Shown: positions 11,701 through 23,012 of the stretch, piece after piece
How the letters are laid out: each line of letters starts with the position of its first letter
Numbering within the stretch: the stretch's first letter is position 1
From: Pyropia haitanensis
Taxonomy: Eukaryota > Rhodophyta > Bangiophyceae > Bangiales > Bangiaceae
Direction of reading: 5' to 3'
NCBI GenBank assembly: GCA_008729055.1
Contig: SDUX01000126.1
Coordinates: forward strand, 1-41,465
Length of the DNA: 41,465 nucleotides
Translations under genes and position numbers: made by a program
The notes under the pieces: generated by a model
What the model was told of the DNA's origin: nothing
Databases searched by the model: none
Seen by the model: the letters and a program-made list of their open reading frames with translations, nothing else

Positions 11701-12261
11701 TTCCGACTGCAGGTAGATGGCAAAAACAGGGCACCTTTGAACGAGGTCCCGAGCAAGGCGTTGCCGACTGATCAGAGCTTCGGGCTTCTTGAGGGAGGGA
11801 GTGATAGAAATGTTCTTGTGGTTGAACTTGAAGGAGATCTTGTTTTTCTTGTTGTTGATTTTGGCGTCCTTGTCATCGCGCCACTTCTTTCCCAGGATGA
11901 GGTCGTACGCGCTCAATTCACAAACAGCAAACCGAAGTCGCTCTTGGTACGGTCCGATGTGAATCTCAAGAGGGTCAACGGTTTCAGCGAGGACATGGGA
12001 GCGGCCATCGGGCATGCTTGCCGCGAAGTCCGTTCCTTTCGTTTTCACATGCAAGGAGGTAACGAGGCGCCTTGAGACGACGTTGATGGGAGATCCGTCG
12101 TCGAACAGCACCTTAACAACTTTTCCATTGACAGAAGCAGTAGAAAGCAGAAGCCCGAGTCGCGGGCCTTCAAATGGTGACGACATATTTTCAGGAACCG
12201 AAGGAGCGTCTTTCACAGATGTTGAGGATTGTTGCTGCTTCAGTTCCGCTGGCCTTTTGGG
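8725..12261 (-). CDS. pol: pol of copy B, intact (PR-RT-RH-IN-chromodomain)
   Basis: Open from the slip site to TAA; 1163 codons counted from the GTG at 12216, and no upstream ATG, so it should be made as Gag-Pol by -1 frameshifting. Domains as in copy C: protease with LFDDGSP, RT with YLDD, RNase H with STDASG, zinc-binding HHCC then D,D35E integrase, GPY-type segment, C-terminal chromodomain. It differs from copy C by a few residues, for example Phe for Ser in the integrase DRLxKMIRL segment, Gly for Arg in YGxPFEV, and Lys for Thr in the LTRLTGN segment. The chromodomain places the element among chromoviruses. It may well be functional. Confidence 0.95.
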   Translation of the reverse strand, partial: PKRPAELKQQQSSTSVKDAPSVPENMSSPFEGPRLGLLLSTASVNGKVVKVLFDDGSPINVVSRRLVTSLHVKTKGTDFAASMPDGRSHVLAETVDPLEIHIGPYQERLRFAVCELSAYDLILGKKWRDDKDAKINNKKNKISFKFNHKNISITPSLKKPEALISRQRLARDLVQRCPVFAIYLQSEDPSSTFDINAITMGQGEDKKEVQEILKEYADVFPDELPDGLPPERSHKFSIKLTDDAQPRRSGIYRLAEWELDELKTQLAGLIRKGFIQPSTSPWGSSVLFAAKKDGGWRMCIDYRALNKATIKNAYPLPRIDDIFDQLRKAKYFTKIDLRSGYHQIRLDPETIPLTAFRTKYGFYEFTVVPFGLTNAPAVFMNLMNDVFRPYLYDFICVYLDDILVYSETYDDYLKHLRLALEKLREHKLYAKLSKCQFARTTVDYLGHVISEKGFSMEDYKVQAIRTWATPRSKKDVQSFLGMVNFYRRFIKGMAAVATPLKRLTGNVDFEWTPDAQKAFEQLQDLTTSAPVLRPFDKRYPIYVSTDASGYAVGAVLEQDDGRGRRPVAYFSLTLNIHEQRYSIRERELLAVVQAIRHWRCYLYGGPFEVHTDHESLRYLSTQEKLNDRQVKWLEFLDQFQFKIVPIKGTSNPVADALSRQPQDAPDKHAPNQDLLSRVLTKTIEELPKKTEINNLMTINQSDQDLATLRQEYDADPEFADLVKDPVSPYRLHMRLLKRGDRTCIPVGTLRQRLLHDYHDVPCQGHMGVKKTTKVISSKYYWKTMRKDIQRYVQTCDLCQRNKASTHSPLGHLKPLDPPSQRWASVSMDFITPLPLTPRGHNGIYVVVDRLFKMIRLAPMKPDCTAPVAAQLYHDHVYRHHGLPADVVCDRDRIFFSNFWRSLTEILKVKIKASSAYHPQTDGQTEIMNKKIEEILRNFVNHHQGDWDLFLVAAEVAYNRSPNAVTTYSPFFLNYGFEPKTVPMDILENSESSMPAVSDWLSGLQHAQETAISAIKSANEARSAYANRHRRPCKIAVDDLVLLSTKHLMPDAFQGARKLMPKYSGPYRVTESINDVTFRLDLPQAVLDRKVHNAFHASLLKPYRADPYGRLPPVPPPVAFPDGSVEYEVDSIIRSRKRRGRLQYLVKWKGCDVSENSWLTKQDLANAPEVLDAFLRRAS

Positions 12262-13118
12262 CAGTCCTTAGCCATGTGTCCTTTCTCGCGACAGCGAAGG
12301 CAGAGACCCTCGCGCATGCAGCGCTGGCGTTCGTCTGGCGTCAGCTTTTCGATCTTGATGCTGGAAATGTCCATCGGGACAACGCCCATCGTCGGTGGCT
12401 TGCCAGAAGTGCTGTTAACATTGCTGGTGATACGGGACACTCCAGCCTTGGACGCTTCCACGCGCAGGGCGTCCGTCATCAGTGATTCAAGATCGGTGTA
12501 CGTCTTGAGGCACAGTGCCTGCCAGATGTCGCGCTTCAGGCCTCGGCTATAGCGGTCGATCTTTTCCGCTTCGGTGATGTCCGGGATGTCCAAGAGGACG
12601 CTCAGGAAAGTCCTGTTGAACGTCCCGACGTCCTTGATTTGGCGCCATGAGTGCAGCTTGTCCCGCGCCGCCTGCGTCTTGTTCAGAGGGCTGAAGCGAC
12701 GGATGAGCGCAGCCCGAAAGGTAGCCCAGTCGGGGACCGCCGTCGTCCGACTGTAGGTATGCCACCAGGTGAGCGCTTCACCGTCCAGGTAGGTGCAGGC
12801 GATCCGACACGCTTCGTCAGGGTCAGTTAGTCGCACATATGAGTCCATGTGCGAGCACCATGCTTCAATTGTCCCGGGCTTGCCAGAGAACAGCGCGGGC
12901 TTATTCGGCCTCGCAGTCGTCGCGCCTCCACTCGAGGCCTTAGCCTTGGCGTCGGACAGCTGTTTCTTGGCGTCCGCCAATTCAACCTTATGAGCCTCGA
13001 GCTCGGCGCTCATCTGCGAGACGAACGCTGTAAGTTGATTCCATGACTCCGCGGAGGGTGCGGTTGAGGCCGTTCCCGGATTAATCGGGCTTACAGTCGC
13101 AGGATTCGGGGGGTCCAT
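12240..13118 (-). CDS. gag: gag of copy B
   Basis: 292 aa starting at the first ATG downstream of the primer-site ATG; nearly identical to gag of A and C. Retrotransposon-gag core, then a single CCHC knuckle ([14 protein letters not shown]) just before the stop. The last 28 nt overlap the pol frame. The intact frame next to intact pol suggests B was competent when the array formed. Confidence 0.92.
   Translation of the reverse strand: MDPPNPATVSPINPGTASTAPSAESWNQLTAFVSQMSAELEAHKVELADAKKQLSDAKAKASSGGATTARPNKPALFSGKPGTIEAWCSHMDSYVRLTDPDEACRIACTYLDGEALTWWHTYSRTTAVPDWATFRAALIRRFSPLNKTQAARDKLHSWRQIKDVGTFNRTFLSVLLDIPDITEAEKIDRYSRGLKRDIWQALCLKTYTDLESLMTDALRVEASKAGVSRITSNVNSTSGKPPTMGVVPMDISSIKIEKLTPDERQRCMREGLCLRCREKGHMAKDCPKGQRN
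12255..12261 (-). promoter_or_regulatory. -1 frameshift slip site, copy B
   Basis: CCCAAAA in gag phase on the minus strand, with the same 7-nt spacer and 10-bp stem as described for copy C. Confidence 0.7.
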
Positions 13119-13482
13119 TGCGTCCTGGGTGAGGTCCGCAACAATCAAATTAACCCAACAGATCCGGTTTGACTTACTCCGGCAGAGCACGGGGCAAGTC
13201 TTACAAGATGTGCAAGTTAATTTGACCAAGCAAAATAGTGCTGCACTAGCTCTGGACAAGCGTGGCCGTCGTGGCTACCACGTTTCCAAAGATGGACAAC
13301 ACTATTTGATGGGTCACAAGCGATGCGATGAAGCAGAATTCGAAGACTCAAATCACGCAATCGGATTTTCCCGCCGGCCGCCGCGCACGGGCCCGAGTCG
13401 GGTCGTGCCGGATTTCCACGCGGGGGGATCAAAGGGGGAAAATCGCGTCTCTTGCACAGATCCTGGGGGGTGTTGCGAGGTG

Positions 13483-14120
13483 TCAGTCGGTGCGGCGCGC
13501 CAGCGTGCGGTGGTGATCCTTGCCACGCTGGTGGCGTTCGAAGTGCTCGACCGTCTCAAATTCGCGATCGCACACGTCGCAACGAGGGCGGGTCGCTGGA
13601 CGGTTGACCGTATTGCGGTGGCGCCGCGACCAGCGATGGTCGCGCAGCACTGTCAGGCTGTTGCAACGCACACCGCACGGCTTGCAAACGTATTTGCCCT
13701 TGGGGATGGTCTTGGCGATCCGGCGCTGCTCTCGCTGCTCTGCTGCGCGCGCGGTCGTCGGTCGGATGTGGCCGATTCGTGGGGCCGGCGGCGCGATGTA
13801 GCGCCGGGCCGGATCCTGCGCGGGCAGCAGCAGGCGCCGGTTGGCTGGGACCGCCGGTCCTGACGTGGCCGGGCCCTTACCCTTGCGCGAGAGGGGGGGC
13901 TTGGATGCGGCTGGCGCCGCCGATGCGGCCGTCGCCGCCACAGAGGATGACGTGGATGCGCCCGCCGGGGTGCCACGTGCCGCCGCGGTGTCGCGCGCCG
14001 CCGCGGTGCCGCGCGCCGCCGGGGTGCCGCGCGCCGTCGGGGGGCGCGCCGTCGCCGCCGAGGAAGTCGGGGCGTCTGCCAACGCCGAGGAAGAAAATTC
14101 CGAACCTGATTTGGCACTCA
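13483..14120 (-). CDS. accessory zinc-finger ORF of copy B
   Basis: Its 212-codon translation is identical to that of copy C. N-terminal Ala/Pro/Thr-rich stretch with repeated ARGTPAAR-like units, a basic middle, then two fingers with CKPC and CDVC knuckles, C-x2-C-x12-H-x5-H. No ATG in frame. The predicted splice joins the A at 14398 (donor GTACGT next to it) to the TG at 14120-14119. The U1-type spacing suggests RNA or RNA-DNA binding, but the role is unknown. It is separate from Gag, which has its own CCHC knuckle. Confidence 0.65.
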
Positions 14121-14340
14121 CTGGGTTTCGACAATCAGTCGACCAAAAGAAAAAAAACCGTGACAGGGGCCACCAGGGCAGTGTCAGGGCAGTGTTCTTT
14201 CGGTGTGATTCGTGGAACCCGCTGCGTTCGTATTACAATGCCCGAGGCACGCCGAACACAGGGGGCAGCACGAGTGCACAAACACAGGGAGGGCCAAATC
14301 CAGGACGGAATCGCAACGTCACCGCCAAGAGGAAGTCAAA

Positions 14341-14356
14341 CTATCTGAAGCTACCA
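14341..14356 (-). other. primer binding site of copy B
   Basis: Same 16-nt TGGTAGC-type site as in A and C, 2 nt inside the LTR edge at 14359. Confidence 0.75.
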
Positions 14357-14358
14357 CA

Positions 14359-15219
14359 TGTGAGGCACCACCCACACACGGGCAGCCCTCAACGTACTGG
14401 CGCCGGTGTCAGCAACCCGTGCACCAATGAGGATGCCGGGCGCGGGGAAGGTGACGGGTGGGATGACGGTGATGGGGGTGGGGAAGAGGATGGGCGTGAC
14501 GTCGGTGAGGGTCGAGGGGGTCGAAGGTAAAGGAGGTCTTTGTCTCTCTGTCTGTGGTTGTTCCCCCGAGGTCTCTCCCGGTGGCGCCCACACTCACGCA
14601 TTATATACCCCCAGGGGGGCACCCAGGGTGCCCCAAAGCATGCAATTGCCCGTCGTGCCGGTGGACGGCACCAAAGCTCTCAAAACAAAGCATGGGCTCT
14701 CAGAACAAAGCAAGGGTGGGCGTGTGCGCCCCAAGGCGCCCCACCAGAAAGCCCCAAACGGGGGGGGGACGGTGTGCGGCGCTCGTAGCGCCGCGCGGCT
14801 GGCCCCACGCGCCATTCGACCCGAAAAGCCTCAGAGGCGTGTAAGCAGACGCCAGTCTTCGGGTCGAATATCTCCCGTGGGTCAGCAAGTCTTGTCGCTC
14901 CCATTGGTCCACGGGGAGATTGTTCCGGCTTGCTGACGCGTCAGAGATGTGGCTCGTCTTTTGGTCCGTTAGTCCGTTGATCCGTTGGAGACTGTACCCG
15001 TCGGCAGATGAGTCAGGGTAGTGTCGGTTAGCCAATCCGCGGCTCCCGTGCTGACCGTCCGTTAGTAGTAGATTATCGGACGGACACCGCGGCATGCCCC
15101 AGATTACTTTGGAGTTGATGCGTCTTGGAAGGAGTTGGCTGAGAAGGACAGGGAAGGAGAGGCCCCAGTCCTTATCCCCTAGGCTCCAGTCTTGGGGATT
15201 TAAGGGTCATATCCTTACA
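14359..15219 (-). repeat. right LTR (5' LTR of copy B)
   Basis: 861 bp; TATA motif at 14601-14607. Its variants (GCACCAATG, AGAAAGCCC, GTAGTGTCGG) match copy C rather than the middle LTR, so B came from the same subfamily as C. It ends directly against host minisatellite DNA at 15220. Confidence 0.92.
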
Positions 15220-15229
15220 CCTGCGCCCC

Positions 15230-15535
15230 CCCCGCTCTCCCCTGGCCGATGGCGGGGCCGGTTTTGCCCCGCGGGTGGCGTTTGCGCCCCCCCCCCCCCT
15301 CCCTGGCCGCTGGCCATGCCGCTGTTGCTCTACGGGTGGCGCCTGTGCCCCCCCCTCTCCTCCCTGGCGGCTGGCGGGGTCGTTGCTGCTCTGTGGATGG
15401 CGCCTGGGCCCCCAACTTCCCCCGTGGCCGGTGGTGGGGCCGCTGTTGCCTATCAGGTTGCGCCAGTGCCCCCAGCCTCCCCCCTGGCCGCTGGTGGGGC
15501 CGCTGATGCGTTGTGAGTGGCGGGTGTGCGCCCCG
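15230..15535. repeat. 60-bp minisatellite, about five degenerate units
   Basis: The phrase CCTGGCCGNTGG recurs at about 15241, 15301, 15362, 15421 and 15481, each followed by a GTTGC/GGTGGCGCC part and a C-run. As 60 is a multiple of three, every frame stays open and a spurious 20-residue protein repeat appears on both strands. It lies against the right edge of the tandem array. Confidence 0.75.
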
Positions 15536-17426
15536 CCCGTCGCTGACCCCGTTTTTTGCCATCTGCCGGGGAGGGGGGGTCGTCTGCCATCAAGTGGAGG
15601 GGTTGTTGGTGAGAGTGACGCGCGGACTCCTTTTTCCTGCCAGCTGTCGCACACTCGCCCACCCGCCTCCCAGCACCCCCCGGCCATCGCCACTTGCGCC
15701 ACCGTTCGTCGGGTGGGGGCGCGGCTGCCCGACCCCAATACCGGGCAGCTGTTGCCGCCATCCGTTGGAAGGGGGAGGGGGGAGGGGTCGCTGGCCTTAA
15801 CACCTAACTGTAAAGCGTCGTACGACTGGGACATTGCTCGAAATATGCGGACCGCGCGCGACCCTCCGATCACCGGCTCTGCGCCGAGCGTGCGCGTAGC
15901 CAAATGGTGCATAACAAGACCCGCAGTACCTGTGGATACGGGGCCCCAGCGCGCTTGGGCGCTGATGCGACGGTGCCGGCGAAGAAGGTGACTTGCATCC
16001 GCGCTGGAGAGCTGTAAGCCACCTTCACGGCCCCCGGGGGGGATCGCTCCTCACCCCCCCGCTCACCACGGCCGCTTCTGAGCCCTCTTTGCCTGTAAAT
16101 GGGCGAACGGTGTCCGCGGCGTTGCCATTGCTGGCACCGCCCTCTTATCTGAGAAGAACAGTCGGGCGCAGGGTGCGTGCTTCTTTGTCGCTCTTCTGCA
16201 CACTGGGCACCCTCTCCCCCTCACGCTCCAAGGCTTTTTGGCCCACCCTCCCCTACTGTTCCGGACTCCCCGCGGGGAAGGAGGCGAGAAGTTGGCCGCC
16301 TTTTTCTCGTGCTCCGCCCCCCCCCACCCCCTCCACAGACCATCTCCCCCCCCCCCTCCCCCTCCCGTCGTTCCCAGTCATCACCCTCCCCTCCTCCTCC
16401 TCCACCAGCTTTCGGCCCGACCCTCCCCGGAATATCACTGGGGTCCGTACTCCGCGGGGGGTGGCGACAATCTTCCTCGACGTCACCGACGCAGCAGTTG
16501 TCTCGCTTGGCGTACTCGCCCACGTCCCCGAGCGCGTTCCGACGTCACAACGGCTCGGCGAGATGGGCGAGCACTCCTTGATTGCCTCTCCACTCCCCCC
16601 CTGCCCTGCTACGCGCCCCCTGCCCTCCCTTCCCCTCTGCTTTTCCCGATTCCTCCGCTCCCCCCCTTCCGCCCCCTCCACGCCCCCCCTCCCCACGTGG
16701 AGTCAGTATCCCTTACCAACTGGAGCCGACTCTCCCCCCTCCTGCTGCCGCCGGCGGCCCCCGACCATGCCCTGCCTTCCTCTGCCTCCCCTCGCTGAGG
16801 CACTACGTGGGTGAATGCCCGTGGGGCCTGGTCGTCTTCCTCCTGCACCTACGCTGCTCCCTGCACTTCCCGCGGCAACATGGCGCCATTGTGCCACCCT
16901 GGCTGCTCTCGCCGGCGGTCCACGTGGAAGGTTAAGGCACGTGCGTATCCTGTTCAAGATCTCCACGAGCACTGACTATCAAGTGCGCTGTCACTTGCCC
17001 GTGGCGCAGAAATCCTGCTGTCGGCGGTCATCGCGGGGAAATGTCGCAATCCATGGGGCACCATCATTATGCCATGCACCATGATGATACTCCATGGATG
17101 GCGCCACTTCCTTTGCGTGACCACTCCATCTACCTCTGTCTTCTCGGGGTTAACCCCACCCCACCACCTTCTTCCTGTCATCCTCGCCCCAGACGACATT
17201 GTCGGGACACGGCGGTCGTGACCGCTGTTCCCACGGGAATTTCTCCAGGCGCGTGGCACAGGACGGGTGGTGCTGAGGGGGGGCGGCAGTGAGGGGAACT
17301 GCCTGGCAGACGGCCACAGCTTAGGGAAAGCTGGCGCTGTCCGCCTCGACCTGGCACACTATTCTCAGACATTGACAAGAGAAAACATCCTACATGACCC
17401 TCGTCCCTCTCGCGACCAAAAACCAC
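15536..17426. other. no convincing gene; pyrimidine-rich stretch
   Basis: From about 16200 to 16780 the plus strand is dominated by C and T with long C-runs, leaving long Pro/Ser/Leu-rich frames that look compositional. Around 17050-17105 two CCATGG sites flank partly inverted ATCAT blocks. It may include the 3' UTR of the minus-strand transposase-like gene ending at 17427. Confidence 0.4.
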
Positions 17427-20400
17427 TCAAGAGCCCATTGTGCCACTCCCCGCGGCTCCCCCTTGAGATGATAAAAACACCTGGAACTGCGACAGGAGGT
17501 TTGATGACGGCTGAGCATCAGTGTCGCCATCGGCCGCCGCGCCGGAGCTCGAGGCCAGGAGCGCTGCGAGCTCAGCCGAGGCATCGGCTGCCGGCGCGGA
17601 GCTCGCCGGGGTGCCTTTGCGTTTCTTGCCCGCCGACTTGGGGGGCTGGCCGCGCAGAGGGACAGCGTTCGTCCGCTGCTTGCGCTTGTTGGCCCCCACC
17701 ATGCGAGTCACCTGGCCCGTGGCGTGCGCGCTCGCGTTGGGGCCCGCGACTGTGGCAGCCATAAAGCGCTCGTCAAACTCGCGCAACGCGTCAATGACCT
17801 CCACCAGCGTCCGGGCCCCCTTCTCCAGGATGACCTGCTTTGTCTGGCGATTCAATGACTCACAGCAGTTGGTGTCAATGCTGCTGGCCAGGAGCTCCGT
17901 GCGCCCTAACGACCCCGCGGCTTTCGGGAAAGCCGCCAAAAGCGCCGAGCGCGTCCGCAACAGCCACTGCAACACGTTGGCCCTGCTCTTCTCGCCCGCG
18001 CTCTGACACTCCGCCAGTAGCACCGCCAGCTTTCCGCGCACCGCATCCAGACCCCCATCGACCTCGGCGTCTCTGATTGCCATCATCCTGACGAAAAAAT
18101 CGTCTCGGACATTGTTGCCTACAAGCGCCAGGAGGAAGCGCTTGAAGTGCACCTGGCAGCCGATGGCCCGGCCGAAGTAGTCCGATGCGTGGCCGCCATA
18201 GACACGGCTGATTGCCTGGAAGAATCCGTTGTGCTGGGCCGTCTCAAAATCAATCGTCACAGACACGAAAGACGGCTTCCGCCCGCCCCCCCCGGGGGCC
18301 GCTCCACGGTTCTCGGGACGCAGGGGGGCGCCCAGGCCGCTGGCCGCCGCAGCGGAGAAGTAGGCCTCGAAAAGCGTTTCGTACATGGTCGTCGTCTTGC
18401 CAATGACCATCGCTCGAAAGAGCGTCACTGCCCGGTTGTGGGACGGGAGAAAGGTGCTTAGGGTCCACAAAAAAAAAAAAAAAATCATGCAAGCTACAAT
18501 CAAAGCTCCTGAGACTGATGCTGTCAGCAAGGAGCGTTCTCGACGCGTACATGGGGCAGAAAAATGCACACTCAATGCGACGGACATATCGCGGCTCCCC
18601 CAGGTAGCGGTCCCCACGCAACGTACACAATGGAGAACTGGTTCCAATCAAACGCCTGCTTCCCAGCGCTGGCGATGGCCTCCGCGGCGACGCCATCTTT
18701 GGCTGCACCCGGGGCAACGACCCCAAACGTCGAGTCGGCCTCACAGTACCGCACCTTCCCGGACAGGCGTGCTTGCTGGTCGTTCTGGAGGATGATAACG
18801 GTAAAATCATCCCTGTCCACGACAGCCTTCACATACGGGTGCTTGTACCCGCTGCGACGTCGCACCTCCATGACCCCGAGAAGGTCCTGCCCGAAGGGGT
18901 GGGCCCCCAAACGCGCCTGCTGGCGCAGACGGCGGACAAACTCGCTACCGGCCTGTGCTCCTCCACTGGCATCAGCGATGGCACTCTGTATGGATTAAAA
19001 AAAAAAAGAAAAGGCAAAAAAAACAAGAAGCAACAAGTGACCGTCAGAGCGGTGTACAACAAAAACTCGATCCCACGACCAATATGTGAAAGAAATAAAC
19101 ATAATATGAAAGGAAGGAATAAGGTGGCATACCTGAAGCGCGCGGATGCTCAGGGTTGGATTATCATCAACAATCTTGTGCGCGGTACGGCTACTCGGCT
19201 TGCACACAGGAAATACGTGCGAGTGGACGCCCCGGAGCACAACGATGACTCGCACCAGCCCAGTTGCGGGGAGAGGCTCCGGCGTGTGCACCTCCACGCG
19301 GACCGGGCAAGCGCCCCCCGCGCTCCGCCGTAAAGGTGGAAGCAGGCCGCCGTGCCGCTTACACGACAGCTCCTTTGTCCGCTTCCCTGCAATAAAACAG
19401 CAGGACTCCCCGGCGTCCTCCTTCTCAACCCCGTTCTCCAGCCATACGGACAGCTTCTCCTCGTCCACCCCATGGGGCACGGAGCACGACATGTGACCTC
19501 CCTTCCATTTCAGGGGGTCCCCAGGCCGCCAGTCGGAGCACCCAACGAACGCCTGCCGGCGGCCTCGGCCCGGCACGAGACGCGGCGTCCCCCCACAGGT
19601 ACAACCCTGCTCATCCCTGAAAGAGCACCCTCCCTCCTCCATTTTCTGGATGGTTCTGAAGAATGCCTGTAGCAACCAAACAAAGCGTCAATGTGCAAGC
19701 AGAGAAATGTTGCGGTCAGTATCGGAAGTGAACGAGACAATCAGAAGAGCACACACAGATAGATGTGTGCGATGGATAAGTAGGAGACTTACCATTGTCG
19801 TCTTGTGCACTTTGCGCTCAGGTGAGTCATCGCCCTCGCACAGGTTCATTGCGGCAATCCACGTGGGGTCCTCAAAGTCCACCTCCTCATGCGGTCGATT
19901 CGCTACCGTATCGGGCATGAGGGAGCAGACGATGGGGGGATGGCAGCTTCTCTTGCGTACTGTGTACGGAGCAGATGTGCCGCCAACATCCACCATGGTC
20001 GCGTCGGTGCCCTTCGGGCTCCCCCAAGTGTAGGGACTGTCCTTGAACCAGTCCCTACACTGCGTCACGTCTATCTCCAGCACGTGCGCGACGCCAGCCT
20101 CGCTGGTGCACAGATACTGCGCAGCTGCGCCGACCTCGTGCATAGCGACACGCCCTACGGTCTTTCGCTCACTGATCTGTGGATGGAAGAAAAACAAAAA
20201 AGCAGCAAAAGTACACAAAAGTCGGGCACAGCAAACCGAGAGCTTGTTAAAAGTAAATAACGGTGCTTTACCCCATGGCGATTGATAAAAGCACATAGCG
20301 CCCGGCTCTGTGTCAAAGAACTTACCAAACAACCTACTCTGTACCGGTCTAACGCATCTTTCTTGAACAACATGCACGTGGCAGAGGCGTCCTCGTCGCC

Positions 20401-20484
20401 GGCATTACTTCTGGCGACAGCGGGCTCATCAGAGGAGGAAGAATCGTCGCTCTCGACTCCGTTGTACGCAGCCAACAAATCCAT
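17427..20484 (-). CDS. MULE-family transposase-like protein, five exons
   Basis: Predicted exons 20484-20326, 20176-19793, 19666-19133, 18985-18627 and 18456-17427 give 821 aa. The introns (149, 126, 147 and 170 nt) are GT-AG with pyrimidine or poly-T tracts at the acceptors; the first three are phase 0 and the fourth splits a codon cleanly. Start: MDLLAAYNG is the first ATG of its open frame. Residues 1-40 are acidic/Ser-rich. Exon 3 has a Cys/His-rich region (CTCGG, GGHMSC, ELSCKRHG) and GVHSH, as in the N-terminal zinc region of MULE proteins. The catalytic core shows the first Asp in CEADSTFG (D443), the second in VTIDFETA (D548), a C-x2-H (C579, H582) and the Glu in TNCCESLN (E678), the D-D-[C2H]-E layout of Mutator-like transposases. 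The tail is basic (KKRKG), a likely nuclear signal. No terminal inverted repeats were recognised, so it may be a domesticated copy or an old element. Confidence 0.75.
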
Positions 20485-21650
20485 GGCCAGGAACGCGTGG
20501 GACCCGGTGCAGCGTACGGGGAGGCGTGGCCACGATAATACCGTGGCCGTGGAGTGGCCTCCAGCTGCGACAGGCGCGTCCGGATGGGCCAGCCTGCACT
20601 GTGCGAGACGGTGGGACGACCGCGATCGCCCGCCATCGTCCCGTCGATGTGCAGACCGAGCGTCTCGGTTGGGCGGCCTTTTTTGGCGCCAATGTGTAGA
20701 TGGGGCGGTATCGGCATAATGCGCATGGAAGGTCCATCCGATCGCATCGAAATATTTCGTGGATGCCTGACCTTTCGCAATCCAACCCCACCCCAGCGCA
20801 TAGTACTTGCTGCGCAAGTATCCCTGGTGTCGCCATCACCAGCCCAGCCCCACCCCTTTAAATTTAGCATAACCCAACCTTCATCACTAGTTCCGGGGGG
20901 GGGGAGGGGGGCTCGTGGGGCACTGGACCGGGGGCGCATCTGGGCAGTGCTACGTGTTTGATTTGCCCAGCGATGGAAATCGCGCGACCCCTGGCAGGGG
21001 TGATCACGCGAGACGCGCCGGGCGGGGCGGTCGAAAGCCTCGTCGGGACCCAAGCAACACACGTCACGGTCAGGCCCGAAGAGTGACCCGGCGGGTTACA
21101 CCGAATCTCAGTATGTAAGACCGGGAGCCAGCCAACACCGTGATGTGTCATCACTCGCCGGTCAAAGTGCCCCGGCTCGAAAAGCGACGCCGCTGGCGAG
21201 GACGAGCCCCGAGATGCTGGAATGGATCACTCCACGTCTGTCATCAGCCGTTCGGGGGAGACGAGTTCGTCCCGTGTCGGCACTGGATTTGGGCCTATCC
21301 GCAAACCTAGTTCCTACGTTTCCAATGATAAACTGCAACAGGCGTCTAATTCGTAGATGTCTTCCATCTGAACTTCACAGCCAACGAATTGTGCAATTGC
21401 AATAGTACAATAATCCGTGTCCACGTGGCGCGCTCTCAGCCAATCAACTTCAAGACTTCGAGCACCGACGGTTGACACTGGGACTATCGCCAGACCAAAA
21501 CCCTCACTTTTGGATGAGCGATAGCACTCGGACCAACGCGTGCTGGGGTACGGTGTCGCAGTTACTGCGCCACTTGTTTCAACTCTATTCGTATGGCGGG
21601 GCCCGTTTCGAAGGCGGCTAGCTCGGCGACGTTGGCGAACGTCCAGTTTG
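20485..21650. other. intergenic, upstream of the transposase-like gene
   Basis: The minus frame above the start codon stays open to about 20817 but holds no ATG. A TTTAAATTTA stretch at about 20860-20875 is the only AT-rich promoter-like feature, some 380 bp upstream of the ATG. No other gene seen. Confidence 0.4.
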
Positions 21651-21668
21651 GTGCCACGTTTAGTTTTA

Positions 21669-21695
21669 TGTGCCACGTTTCGCATACGTGGCACA
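21669..21695. repeat. perfect 10-bp inverted repeat
   Basis: TGTGCCACGT (21669-21678) and its reverse complement (21686-21695) around a 7-nt spacer. The half-site GTGCCACGTT also occurs singly near 21650 and 21917. ACGTGG-type cores are common in bZIP/bHLH sites, but function is unknown. Confidence 0.8.
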
Positions 21696-21796
21696 AGTAT
21701 CGGCATGTGTGGGCGATAGCCCATGTTGGTGGCTATGCCCTAAATGTACTACTAATGCCTTTTCGATCGACACGTGTGCAACTTTGGGCAGCGCGA

Positions 21797-21870
21797 GAGA
21801 TCTCACGAATACTCTCGGTCCGTGACAACTCACCCCGTTCTTGTCACGGACTAATCTCACGTGAGATCTC
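21797..21870. repeat. nested inverted repeats
   Basis: Outer arms GAGATCTCACG (21797-21807) and CGTGAGATCTC (21860-21870); inner arms GTCCGTGACAA (21818-21828) and TTGTCACGGAC (21841-21851) with a 12-nt centre. All four arms are perfect 11-mers. The right outer arm overlaps the 14-bp palindrome ATCTCACGTGAGAT. It could form a long hairpin or be the end of a small non-autonomous element. Confidence 0.8.
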
Positions 21871-22305
21871 AGTGAGATCGTTTTGGAGGTAGTAGCCCCT
21901 TTTTTGCAATGAATTTTGTGCCACGTTGTCACAAACGATCTCACGGGCGGGTTGTAAAAACCCTCTACCACCGCCGCCGTTGCCGCCACCCGAGCGGTCG
22001 CCGCCACCCCCCAGTCGCGGTGGCGGCGGCGGCGACGGCAGCGGAGACACACGCGCGGCAGCGGCCGGCAGCGGCAGCGGCGGGCCCGGTCGAGCGGGCC
22101 GAGCGGCCGCCCCGCCCCCGCCGCCCCCCGCCCCGGCGGCCGGCCGCGGCGGCGCGGCGGCCAGGCCCGGCAGCGGCCGCACGCTGTCGGCGGCGGCGGC
22201 CGTCAGCGGCGGGCAGCTGAGGCGGGGGCGCTTGAGCGGGCTGCCACCCCCCCCCCCGCCCCCCTCCGCCCGACACACAACTCCCTCCTCCTCCCACTAC
22301 CCCTC

Positions 22306-22395
22306 CGCTTTCGCTTCCGCTTCCGCTTCCGCCTCTGCCTCCGCCTCTGCCTCCGCCTCCGCCTCCGCCTCTTCCGCCTCCGCCTCCGCCTCCTC
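22306..22395 (+). repeat. (GCTTCC/GCCTCC)n hexamer microsatellite
   Basis: About 15 imperfect hexamers; read in one plus frame they give an Ala-Ser repeat. Confidence 0.85.
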
Positions 22396-23012
22396 CCCCC
22401 GCCAGACCCGGCGACCGCTCCCGCCGCCCCGGCCGCTCCATCGACGGCAGCGGGCTGTCGGCGAGCGGCGGCAGTGCCGGCGGCGGCAGCGACAGCGGCG
22501 GCGGCAGCAGCCCCGCAGCGGCGCCACAACCGACGCCACCGCCGCCGCCGCCGCGGAGCGCGTCGTGCACGTCGGCGTCGTCCCCGTCGGCGGGGCCATT
22601 GAGGCTGGTCGGCACCACCAGTGGGGGGCCCAGCGGCAGCTCCGCGGGCAGGTGCGGGGGGGGGGGCGGCAACGTCCAAACCAAAGTAGGGCGGCACGGA
22701 CCCGCGGCCGTTATCCCCCGCCGCCGTCGCCGCTGCCGTCGCCACGACGGCCGCCACCGCCACTGCCGCTGCCACTGCTGCTGCCGCCGACGCCGACGCC
22801 GTGCACGGGCGGCGGGCCGCCGCCGCTGCCGTCACTGGCGCGCCCGTCGAGGGCGCGCCCAAGGGCGGAGCCCGCCAGCGACAGCGTCGAAAGCCGCTGC
22901 CGCCGCGGGGGAGAGCCCGCCGGCGTGCCCGCCCCCACCCCGCCGCCGCCACCGCAACCACTCGCCCCAACAGTGGTGGCGGTCGCCGCGCCTGCCGCCG
23001 CCGCCTCGCCAC

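Larger units (their letters stand above)
1343..15219 (-). mobile_element. tandem Ty3/gypsy chromovirus array: LTR-A-LTR-B-LTR
   Basis: Two complete internal regions in the same orientation, A (2206-7851) and B (8714-14358), are separated by one LTR and bounded by one LTR on each side. The LTR at 7852-8713 is at once the 5' LTR of A (it touches A's primer binding site) and the 3' LTR of B (it touches B's polypurine tract). The 5 bp outside the array do not match: 1338-1342 CTCGT and 15220-15224 CCTGC. This is expected if two separate insertions recombined through their LTRs and the DNA between them was lost. The middle LTR carries several variants shared with A's left LTR and not with B's right LTR, which supports this history. 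Confidence 0.9.

Noticed and set aside
1338..15224. Single insertion of a double element with a target duplication
   Set aside because: The 5-bp flanks CTCGT and CCTGC do not match.
15993..16814. 273-codon Pro/Ser-rich plus frame
   Set aside because: Pyrimidine-rich composition explains it; no ATG start and no motif.
18457..18647. Poly-Phe stretch upstream of the last transposase exon
   Set aside because: It is the poly-T tract of the fourth intron.
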